Source: Neurospora tetraspora (lineage: Eukaryota > Ascomycota > Sordariomycetes > Sordariales > Sordariaceae). From it: a stretch of DNA of 64,000 nucleotides. Under the pieces are notes generated by a model. The model did not search any database and was not told the DNA's origin. It saw only the letters and a program-made list of their open reading frames with translations. The translations under genes and the position numbers were made by a program. Shown here piece by piece: positions 45,468 to 55,986 of the stretch. Numbering within the stretch: position 1 is the first letter of the stretch; every line of letters starts with the position of its first letter. Where the stretch lies: NCBI RefSeq assembly GCF_033439725.1, contig NW_026944384.1:1984001-2048000 (forward strand), written 5' to 3'.

Positions 45468-48204
45468 TCAAAGATCACCAACCCAACGAGCCCAACCATC
45501 CCGCTTAGCCTCCAGCATATCAGCCTTCAAAGCCTCATCAATATCAACCATCTTCTTCGCCGCCGGCTCCTCATCCATAAACCTCAGCGCCTCCACCGCC
45601 TTCCCACCACAAGCCCTCTCCAGCGCCAAGAAAGCAAAGTGACCACCAACCACCGGTCTCGCCATGAAGTAGATACCCGGATATCCACCATTCCCTTCGG
45701 TATCGTAGAGATCGGTTAGAGGACGGTCTGTTTACATTGTCAGTCAGTCTTTCATCCAGCCAGCAAAAAAAACTCGGGAGTGAAAAACAAAACGCCAAAA
45801 AAAAAAAGGAGGGACACCACATACCAGTAACAGTTTCATTAACCCACAACGAAATGGCCTCCAACATCTCCATCCTCGTCTTCTTCCCCGTCACCGCCGC
45901 CGCGAAAAACTCCCAATCGCTCTTGGTGTACAAGTGTCGAGAGTCGAGCGGTAGGCCGTACTTTTGTAGCACGGCGGAGTACCAATCGCTTTGCATTTGG
46001 TAGACTTTATCTGGGATGAACGGTTTTTCGGTATCATCATCACCATCGTCACCGTCACCGCCGCCGCCGCCAATGGGTTTCTGGTCTTCAGTAATGCCGA
46101 ACCAGCGGCCGAAACCCCGCTTTCTTCGTTCGTCTTGGTGGTGCTTGGTTGACGAAGATGAGGACGAAGATGAAGAAGGAACATGGAAACACAACAACGA
46201 GTCCGCATAAAGGTTATATATCGTCGTCCACGATCCATACCACGTATACGCCAACTTGGCATGCGTCTGGTCTCTTGAGATGCCGTACTCCTGCCACTTG
46301 TCGATGTAAGTAGCCGCAATCTTGCGGTAATGCTTGGCTTCGTCTTCGTGGCCAACAATATCCGCGATCTCGCTCATGGCCTTGATGCCAATGATGCCTT
46401 TCAATGCCAAGTTGGTCTGGTTGGCGAGCCACCCAGCAAAATCATCGGTGCAGAGCTGGTTGTGCGGGATCAGCGACTCGCGAACGAGGTAGCCGGTCCA
46501 TTGCTTCCAGAGGGAGTAGGAGCGGGTTAGCCATTTTTCTGCGGCTTTGGATCCGGTGGTTTGGAGATCGGTTTTGCGGTCGCGGTAGCCGTGCAGGTCG
46601 AAGCCGTAGTTGTCTACGGAGTGTGACCAGTCCTTGGCTGAGGGGATGGGGCTGGCAAAATGACCAGGGGCAGCGGCCTGAACAAAGGCGGGTTCGGTAT
46701 CGTAGCGGAAGGCATTGGCGAGGGCCAATCCCATGATGAGCATGTTTCCGCATTCTTCGACTGGCATGTACTCATCGTTGCCATCGCTGTGACCGGTGGC
46801 ATTGGGGAAGTGGGCGCCGAGATCATGCATGCTGTAGTCGTTCGGGTATTGTCCGCTCAGTTGGTGCTCAAGCAGCGGCTCGAGGAGGTAACCGAGCCAC
46901 TTGGGGTTGGTATACAAGAAGAAGGGGAACGCAGGGAAGATGACGTCCACGGTCTGGAAATTGCCATTCGACGAGATTTCCTTGAGGAAGATGATGGGAT
47001 CATCAGGGGTTCCGGAGAACTGAGTGGCACCAAGTACCTGGCGAGCAGAAAGAGCCGCGATGTCTTGATAACTCTCCGATCCGGACTCAAAGGCATCGCG
47101 AGCGAGCGATTCGGAGTAGTTCCGGGCCAGCCAAGACGCAGTCTTGAAGTCGTTGTAGTGGTAACGGACTAGCTCGTCGGGCGAGGCGAAGTGGGATGCC
47201 CAGAGCGGTTTCATGAGCGTCAGACCCCTAGCGGAAGCGAACTGTACCACTGGGTCCTGGACAAGAGCAAAGCTGAAAACCACGTTGTCTTCTGTCTTTG
47301 AGTAGCCCTTCTTTTTGGACTCCCCGGCCAGTTTGAAGGTCTTCGCAAAAGCGAACACGGGCTCTTCTTGCATGATGCGACGGAAGTCCCGGTCAATTTG
47401 ATTCCGCAGATAGCCCTTCTCAGCAAAGTGTTGACGAAGAATGTCAGACGTGCCCGCTTCATGTTGGGCATCGGCCGGACCGGTGAAGTGTAGGGTTCCC
47501 CATTCAGCGTGATCATTATATTCGGTCAAGTGTTGCTCTGTCTGACGTGACCACTTCCAGGTCTTGATGCGTGTTGCATCCTCCGAGCTTTCTTCTGGTG
47601 CCTTGGGCTCGTGCAAATCCCACTTGATTTCGTTCGCCCTATTTCCGCTAACCCATTCGCCATTGGCATCTGTGTAAATCGTCACGTCGAAGCAGCCCTC
47701 GGCAATGACGGTCAAATACGCGGCAGGTATCGACTGTCGGAGGGTGGATGACGGGGTGATGGGGGAGAGGAACGAAAGTGTAATTTTCACTGGCTCGTCT
47801 GGGGAAGATCCGTGGAGAAGGTAAGTCAGGTTCGTGGTCGAGGCGTCAAAGGTAGGGCCTAGGTATTCAGGGAAGGTGATGTTGTAGAGCTTGTGCCCGT
47901 GATGAATGGAATCATGAGGTCGTCCGATGAGGGGATAGATCTTGCCGGAGTCGGGAACTGATGCCATGACCGAAAACCCCAGCTATTCCGGTTTTAAGAG
48001 GGGTCAGCTTCCTTGCTCGTCTCAAACCAGATAGATACTTACGTGAGACCCAGTCCAGAACATGGGCCAATCCTCCCATGGTGCTTTTCGAGCATTTCCC
48101 AGCCATGTACTCAGGTACGGGTTGCGGACAAACAACGGCAGGACATTGGGCGTAAGTGTTGATGCGCTGGCTACGGCGGCCAGCGCTAGGAAATCGAACC
48201 TCAT
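45468..48204 (-). CDS. gtaA: Secreted glutaminase A (GtaA; DUF5127/DUF4965/DUF1793 type)
   Basis: Three minus-strand exons (48043..48204, 45825..47982, 45468..45727) give 859 residues. A signal peptide (MRFDFLALAAVASASTLTP) is followed by the GtaA N-terminal pattern VLPLFVRNPYLSTWLGN and WPMFWTGSH. Later blocks include VFSFALVQDPVVQFASAR, FPAFPFFLYTNPKWLGYLL, YSMHDLGAHFPNATGHSDGN, MPVEECGNMLIMGLALAN and DDFAGWLANQTNLALKGIIG. These fit the glycosidase-like alpha/alpha-barrel of the family. Known role: extracellular conversion of L-glutamine to glutamate and ammonia. An unusual low-complexity insert of about 50 residues (nine serines, a basic patch, then Gly and Asp runs) interrupts the C-terminal third, near the SLLCFHVPS block. 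The last exon is supported by RPLTDLYDTEGNGGYPGIYF, a conserved end block. Confidence 0.92.
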
Positions 48205-49332
48205 ATTCGGAGAGGAGTGGTTCTCTCAGTATTCACTGTCTCGTTGCCATATAATTGATTTTGCAAGCGACAGTCGCAGCGATCAAGATTCGGAAAATAC
48301 GAGGAGCCGCGCTCTATGAATTGTCACGCTTTGGGCCAGTCAAAGGGTGAACAGCCAAGGGAGAGGACAAATAGGTTCAGAGATACTCTGTAAGGACTAT
48401 ACAAAAGAATACCGAAGGATGACAATGTCTAACCCCGTGTTGAACAAGAGTGAGACAGCGAGGTAAATTGGAAAAAGAAGAAAAAGGATCCAGATTCCAT
48501 GGAGTTTAGGGAAGGGGGAGGGGGTCATGTTTAAGGTGAGCGGATCGGCTGGAAGGTGGACTGGCTCGACCGGGAAGCCAAACCGTTCCTCCTCCAACCG
48601 TCCTTCATGTCGCCAATAAACGAGTTGACCTGACGACGATCCTGTCGGACGAGGAGGGGGTGATGGAGAAACAAGTGAGAGACAGGGGTGAAGATCTCGT
48701 GCCCCTCCCCTTCTCCAATTCCGTCTTGGGGCTGCCCTATGAGACGTATATGACAGGGATTCTCCGCATTTGGTCCCACCAGAGGGTGGGGACTTTCTGC
48801 GTTCCCGTCATGCGGACCCGCTGCGGGACGAGTGGAATCTGATGTAGGTACACAGCATGTGCTTGTGACTGACAGGTGGGTGACACTGCAGGGAGATCAG
48901 TATGTATACAATGAATGCTTGAGACCGCTGTCGCCAGCATTGCTTGAAGTGTCTACTATCATCATATTAAACCTCAGCTAACTAGTAATTGCTCGACTTG
49001 ATGGTGTCTGTTTTAAACTGGTCTAAACACAGCCTCAAGGGCGTATCTGGGGAGCATAGCTTGGCCCCTTCCTTTCAGCTGACCATCCGAAATGATGGAG
49101 ATGGCAATTAGTTTACAATTAATTTCAGCCCAACAGAGATGTGCCGAGGAGGTCAGGCCATATTCCTGCTCCCGCTCCTCTCCAATGTGCATATATAGCA
49201 CACTAGGAAGATAAATGAGGAGATAAACTCTGACCATGTCAAAGGCTAAAGAAATCAGATGATGATGTGACTGAAGAAACGTAGAGAATGGGGAGAAGTG
49301 TTGTTACAACACAGGCACACACGTGCTGCCAT
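48205..49332. other. Intergenic, glutaminase promoter side to RAD7 3' end (1.1 kb)
   Basis: No supported gene. The stretch near 48205 is the glutaminase promoter; the stretch before 49333 is the 3' side of RAD7. No repeat or RNA gene seen. Confidence 0.4.
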
Positions 49333-51351
49333 TCACTCTTCGTCATCATCAACACCCTCGATAACCATTCCCAACGCATTCGGCACGCCCACAAGGATCT
49401 TTCCCTTGGGTACCCTCACACTCTTCACCTTCATGCAGCCGAAAACATTCAGCTCATGAATATTGGGGCAGCACTTGAAAATGCTCCCAACGATAAAATC
49501 CGACACTTCCTCGCAGAAGCTAATCTCCAGGTTCTTCAACTCTGGATAGACCTTTTTGCCATCCGCGGGGAACACCTCCTCAAAGGCTTTTGCTGATATG
49601 TGCCTGCACCCGTGCACGTTCAGATGCTGAATCTTCCTTCCGGAATGTGCCATCAATGCCTTGAAGCCTTTGTCGCACAAGCCGATGTTGTCCGGGTTCT
49701 CGCGCGGGTTTGCCGAGTCTACCTGTCGACACTTTTGCAGGTCGACAAACACTAAGCACTTGTTCTCCCAATTAGTAAAGAGACGGGCAAAACCCTCATC
49801 TGTCATGACCTCGCTATCGGTAATACGCAGCTTCTGCAGCGAGCGGCAGTGGTTGTGTATAGCGTCCAGGACGGTGTTGTCAAGGTCGATCTCGCGCGTG
49901 ATAGAGAACGTCTCGAGATTACGACCGATGGAAGAGAGGACGTTGACGTAGACATCCGAATGGACGTGATTGCGTAAATCAATGCTGAGGTGCTTGAGAT
50001 GCTTCAGTTGGGCGAGGTGCTTTATGCCCTCGCCAGTGATCTTCTGGTTATGGCACGCCTTGAGGCGGACCAAAGACGGACATGATGAGGGGAGGGCGGC
50101 CAGGGCGGAGTCGCCAAAGTGCTTGTCTGTCCAGTAGACGCGGAGAGATTGTAGGGATTTTCCCTTCTTTTGGAGAAACTCCAGCCATTTCTCTTCGTCA
50201 ATGAGGTTGGAGCCGTGAAGGTAAAGGTCCTCAAGCTCGGTTTTACGAGAGACTAGAAAGTCCATGACTTCGTCTTTGAAGTGGATGGCGTTGCGAGCTT
50301 TCAACTTTTTGAGTCCTGGTACTGTCTGGAAAATGCGAATATAATCGTCGGCGGAGAGCTTGGCGCCATCGTAAATGCAGACCTCATCAGTCGTTGGCTG
50401 CAAAAATAGACTGAGTGTTGTGGGATTGAGAAGTCTATGCTTCGAGAGCTTCCGGGCGATTTTGTCGATGACTGGCTGAGGCAGATCACCTAGATCCTCA
50501 GCCAGGTCGATGTTCTTGGCCAGAGTCTCGATACAGAGTGTCATCAAGCTTTTAGCTCCGAGTTGGAATGTGCCATCCAGGATCTTGCTCTGAATCTGTC
50601 GGCGTCTCCCTACCGGGCCGGCAGCAGCACGCTTGGCCGGCTTCTTCTTGGGCGGCGCATCCTTGTCCATCTCTTTTCCACAGGGGCTACACAACAGGCC
50701 TCCATCGGGATGATTGCGCGAGTATGCCGTGACAGTGAACCGCTTTCCACAGTTGGCGCAATTGTCCATTTGGCCCGGTAGAGGAGCGCGCTCCCGAAGC
50801 AGAGTATCCAGCAAATCGTCGTCTTCGTCATCCTCGTCTGCATTTCGCTTTCGCTTCTGATACGTTTTGCTAGCTTTGATCTTGTCGATGACCATTTGGT
50901 CCTTCTTCCGTCGAGATGTCCTGGTTGTAACAGTAACAGAGGTTGTGACCGTAGATGACTCTCCTACTTCATCTTCCGCAGCTTGCTGCTGATTAGAGGA
51001 GCTAGCACCATTCTCCTGTTCTGCTGCTCTCCGTCGTGCGTCGGCATCAAGACGAATCTGATTTGCCGAGATGTTATGCGACTAGATACGAAACGTTAGG
51101 ATTTGGACGGCTCCGAGGTCTCCCTATGCTGGGTCACTTACGGCTAAGAAATCAGTCAGAGCCGATTGACTGCGGAACTTGTTAGCATCTCGATGCTCGT
51201 TCGCCCAATAAAAAAATCCATGAAAAAAAGAGCGAGAACTACGTACGGTCCCCTAATCTGTCGGCTCGACCGGTTGTTCTGTTGTCTCGACCTGGCGATT
51301 GATGTTAGTGATCGTTTTCTGATGGATCGTCGTAACAACTCGAGCTTACAT
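49333..51351 (-). CDS. rad7: DNA repair protein RAD7 homologue (global-genome NER)
   Basis: Four coding exons on the minus strand (51350..51351, 51247..51291, 51142..51169, 49333..51081) give 607 residues. The start codon is split AT|G by the first intron. The N-terminus reads MSRQQNNRSSRQIRGP then QSALTDFLASHNISANQIR, the conserved Rad7 opening. An acidic/basic stretch and a four-cysteine zinc motif (CANCGKRF...LLCSPCGKE) follow, then about 12 leucine-rich repeats to the C-terminus (for example LQKLRITDSEVMTDEGFARL and HLNVHGCRHISAKAFEEVF). Known role: with Rad16 it forms nucleotide excision repair factor 4, which finds lesions in non-transcribed chromatin. It is also part of a cullin-type ubiquitin ligase. 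Its partner RAD16 starts 1.1 kb away on the opposite strand. Confidence 0.93.
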
Positions 51352-52431
51352 TTTGGCGGGGCCGTGCACCGGCGAGAGTTCCCTGTGATGTTATCTGGGC
51401 TAGGTAGGTGAGAGTACTGTCAGTCGAGTAGGAATTCCGTACAACTTCTGGACGAGCGACGAGAACGAATGAAGGTCTCCAGATGAGGAAACAAAGACAA
51501 ACGCAGGAGGGGCGATGTTTGGGAAAAGTTTCGGGCAAAAAGAAAGGTGTAGGGAAAGCACAACACGGAGATACGAGGAGTGCAGCCCGCGGACGTGTTG
51601 AGGGGCAAATTCAATTAAAGTTTGCGACAAAGGTACCTCTTTCAGGCAGTTTGCACCGTGCCAAGGGAGGGACTCCCCTGAAAGAGCTGCTTCTGCCTGA
51701 GAATGGAACCAACTGAGGCCGCAATCGACCAATCAAATCATTGGGAGGTCATGTGCCCTCGCGTTAAGACGACGCGCGCTTTCCTTGTCCACAGTGGGGG
51801 AGCCACGGATCATGTCTTGGCTTTGTACGTAATACAAGGTGGAAGCTGCGTCGCCCACTCGGGAAAGCTGAAAAGCCTTTGAAGCTGCCAGTGAATGAAA
51901 GGCGCAGTGGCGATTCGCCTCGACTTCCGTTGACGCGACGGGAATTTTCTCCTGCAATCTGCATCCATCTCATCCCTCCTGCCCGTCCTCTGTGAATCAC
52001 TGCCACGACTTCCTCCCGGACCACTTGTTACAGGGTGTCCTCTTCACTTTCACCGGGTCATCCGCTTCGACATTTTGAGAGCGCAGGCCGTTACGTCTTC
52101 AATCTTTCTCTTTCTCCCAAGGATTTCACCGCTCGTTTATTGGTGATCTGGTTGTCTGTTCTTTTACCTGTTGCCCGTCTATCTTTCGGTTGGTCAGGCA
52201 TAATACCGTACCTTACGATAATCTTCAGGACGTTCCCCCGCAGTCCGATACCTTGCCTTTATTTGTCTATCAAATATCGGTCAATTCTAGCACCCTCCAC
52301 TTCTCTCAAACCACGCCACACTTCAACAGAGGCACTTTGTCGAATTCGTTTCGGTGCTACCCTATCACCCTGTCCATCTTCTCAACTTGGGTCTACTTGT
52401 TTAACAGGTCCGACTACTTGAACCAGAGAAG
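51352..52431. promoter_or_regulatory. Shared divergent intergenic region RAD7 / RAD16
   Basis: This 1.08 kb separates the start codons of RAD7 (-) and RAD16 (+). Near its middle is a symmetric double CCAAT box (CCAATCAAATCATTGG, 51729-51744). Several upstream ATGs lie in the likely RAD16 leader (for example from 52035), including one ending 10 bp before the RAD16 start codon. No gene is supported within it. Confidence 0.55.
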
Positions 52432-55400
52432 ATGGCTAGAACCAGAAGATCCATGGCTGCGGCCGACGAGGTTGTTGGTAGGTCTCCCAATGAAGCTCTA
52501 TCCTCCCGGTTGGAGTTGGAGATAGAATAGCACATGGTTTGGATGTGATCACAGACTGACATCAGTATCACAGTAGCAGCACCTCCTCCCGCGGAAACCA
52601 AGAAGCCTCGCGGTCGGCCTCGCAAATCGGCCACCCCGGCCGTTAGTGCCACGGCGTCTTCCGTACCGACCCCGGCGACATACACATCTGGTAGTGAGTA
52701 TGCTACGCCGCTTACCAGTCATGGTGCGACCCCGACGCCATCTCTACTCAAGGAGAACGTACGGTCCACCAGGTCGACCCGGTCCGCTTCCAAGATTGAG
52801 GTGGCTATACCCGTTCTCAAGGCCTCACATACTATGCAGACAACGCTTCGCAGTAGCACCTCTGCTACGACTAGCAAGCGGAAGAGAGATGTGGTGGCGG
52901 ACAGCCAAGAAGATGACTCCGATGATGGTCATGATGCAAAGGTAGCATCATCATCCAAAACACCCTCTTTCCGAGTTGATCGTTTGGGCAGTACCCCGCG
53001 TAGCACGCGGTCTTCTCTTCGGGGCAACATTAATGCTTCGAGCAGCAAGGTTAAGAAAGGGGTCATTGCGGACAGCGAGGATGATGGCTTTGACGATACC
53101 CCCGATGCTATACTTGCCCGGAAACTTCAGGCTGAGGAATACGGAGAGGAAGATTCTGAAGAGGAAGCGACCACATCCAACTTTAGGGCAATTGGACTTC
53201 GTCGCAGTTCGAGAGGGCTCAACTCGTCTCCAGTCCGGGCGTCATCCAAAGCCACTGGCAAATCTACCGCCGTTGCAAAAGGGAAGCAGCCTGTACTTCT
53301 ACAGAACTCCGCTAGGCGTGGTGCGGCAGAGTCCTCCATTCAAGTTCCTCGGTTTAGGACAGCCAAAGACTTGATTGCTGATTCTGAGGAAGACGTTGAT
53401 TCCTCTAGTTCTCTGTCGGCCTTCGAGTCTGATGAGAACGATAGCGATGTCGTTATCCGGGGAGGTCGCCCTTCTGCGGCCCAGAAGGGAAAAGGAAAGG
53501 CAAAAGCGCCCCCGCAAGAGCCGGAGGATGGGAACGATAGCGACGATTCTATTCAACCCCTCAGCAGGCGCTCTCGTAAGGGTCGCCCTTCAGCGGCCCA
53601 GAAGGGAAAGGGAAAGGCAAAAGCGCCTCCGCCAGAATCGGAGGATGAGTTTGACCTGATTGTGACTGGTCCTCCCGAGTCGGAGGTCGAGTTTGACCTA
53701 GACGGTCCTCCAAACGAATCAGAGTTCGAGATTGACATGTCGCTTCCAGACGAGGCAGACGAAATATCGGTTCTAGGCAATGGCAGTTACGTGCCTATCG
53801 ACGAGGACGACGAAGATGCCACTTTGGGCGCCCACATTGCTGAAGCGGGCGAGGGTCTTGATCGTATCAGGGCACAGATGAACAACCGGCGTGCGTACCG
53901 ATCGTACCGGAGCAATAGGCGTGTCAAGTCAGACCGATCCCGTCTCGAGAAACAACATCCCGAACTCAATACGATGTGGAAAGATCTGGAAAATATGCCC
54001 GTTTTGAAGGCTGGTAGGGCTGAACAACCAAAGTCCATTTCACGACAGCTGAAGCCATTCCAGCTTGAAGGGCTGGCCTGGATGACAGCAATGGAGAAGA
54101 CAGAGTGGAAGGGAGGACTTCTCGGCGATGAGATGGGCCTGGTACGTTACGGCTTCTTCCTCGGTTTCGTTTTAGTTCCTGTGTGCTAACTGCTTCTGTC
54201 ACATCATAGGGTAAAACGATTCAGGCAGTGTCCCTGATCATGTCAGATTATCCCGCTAAGAAGCCTTCACTCGTTCTTGTGCCTCCTGTGGCCTTGATGC
54301 AGTGGATGACGGAGATTGAGTCATACACTGACGGTACGCTGAAGACCCTGGTCGTTCACGGTACCAACTCCAAGTCCAAGAACCTCACTGTCAAGGACAT
54401 CAAGAGCTATGATGTGATCATCATGTCTTACAACAGTTTGGAGTCCATGTACCGGAAGCAGGAGAAGGGCTTCAAGCGCAAGGAGGGGCTCTACAAGGAG
54501 AAATCCGTCGTCCACCAGACCGAGTGGCACAGAGTCATTTTGGACGAGGCACATAGCATCAAGAGCCGAACAACGATGACGGCCAAGGCATGCTTCGCCC
54601 TCAAGGTTACCTATCGATGGTGTCTCAGCGGTACACCGTTGCAAAACCGCATCGGAGAGTTCTTCTCTCTAATCCGCTTCCTTAACATTCGACCATTCGC
54701 ATGCTATTTGTGCAAAGGATGCCCTTGCAAGACTCTCGAATGGGGCATGGACGAAGACAACAGGTGCAAGCACTGCAACCACAGCGCCATGCAACACGTC
54801 TCGGTGTTCAACCAAGAGCTCCTCAACCCCATCCAGAAGTACGGAAACCGTGGTGAGGGTGCTTTGGCCTTCAAGAAGCTACGAATCCTCACGGACCACA
54901 TCATGTTGCGGAGACTGAAGAAGGACCACACCAACGCAATGGAGCTTCCAGTCAAGGAGATCAACGTTGAGCGTCAGTTCTTCGGCGAGGTGGAGAACGA
55001 TTTTGCAAACAGCATCATGACAAGCGGCCAGCGAAAGTTCGACACATACGTTGCCACTGGTGTGCTGCTGAACAACTACGCCAACATCTTTGGCCTCATT
55101 ATGCAGATGCGACAGGTCGCTGATCATCCGGATCTGATTCTGAAGAAGAACGGTGAAGGTGGTCAGAATGTGCTCGTGTGCTGTATCTGTGACGAGCCTG
55201 CTGAAGATGCCATTCGCTCTCGTTGCAAGCACGACTTCTGCCGTGTTTGCGTCAAGACGTATGTGCATTCGGCTACGGACCCGAACTGCCCTTCTTGCCA
55301 CATTCCTCTATCCATCGACTTGGAGCAGCCCGAGCTCGAGCAGGACGAGGCGCAGGTCAAGAAGTCATCCATTATCAACCGGATCAAGATGGAGAATTGG

Positions 55401-55986
55401 ACTTCATCATCCAAAATAGAGTTGTTGGTGCACGAACTCCACAAGCTCCGATCCGATAACGCTTCCCACAAGTCCATCATCTTCTCCCAGTTCACCACCA
55501 TGCTTCAGCTCATCGAGTGGCGCTTGCGCCGTGCTGGTATCACCACCGTCATGCTTGACGGCAGCATGACTCCAGCCCAACGCCAGGCTTCGATTAACCA
55601 CTTCATGAAGAACGTGGAGGTCGAGTGCTTCTTGGTATCCCTCAAGGCAGGAGGTGTCGCTCTGAACCTCACTGAGGCTTCAAGAGTTTTCATCGTGGAT
55701 CCTTGGTGGAACCCAGCAGCGTATGTTTGCCCTTATATCGTTACTTGAAAGACATTTTGACTAACGAGAGTGTAGTGAATGGCAATCCGCCGACAGATGC
55801 CACCGTATCGGCCAGAGCCGACCTTGTACGATCACCCGACTTTGCATCGAGGACTCCGTTGAGAGTCGTATGGTCCTTCTGCAAGAGAAGAAGACCAACA
55901 TGATCAACTCGACCATCAACGCTGATGATGCGGCGATGGACTCGCTAAGTCCTGAGGACTTGCAGTTCTTGTTCAGAGGAAACTAG
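52432..55986 (+). CDS. rad16: DNA repair protein RAD16 homologue (SNF2 ATPase with RING finger)
   Basis: Four exons (52432..52477, 52577..54141, 54210..55720, 55776..55986) give 1110 residues. An AT-hook (KKPRGRPRK) lies near residue 25. A long acidic/basic disordered region (about 30-460) includes a duplicated segment ([17 protein letters not shown]). The SNF2 ATPase begins near residue 500. Walker A is DEMGLGKT, split by the second intron, and DEAH is at 649-652. The C3HC4 RING (about 862-905: [16 protein letters not shown]...DFCRVCV...NCPSC) sits between the two helicase lobes, as in Rad16/Rad5. The C-terminal lobe ends [19 protein letters not shown] and the protein ends [13 protein letters not shown]. 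Known role: partner of Rad7 in global-genome nucleotide excision repair and ubiquitin ligation. The first acceptor is a CAGTAG tandem, so an isoform with one extra Val is possible. Confidence 0.95.
53466..53635 (+). repeat. In-frame tandem duplication inside RAD16 (117-bp period)
   Basis: Two near-identical blocks of about 50 bp start at 53466 and 53583. They encode [17 protein letters not shown] twice. The duplicated peptide is basic and lies in the disordered N-terminal region. Confidence 0.8.
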
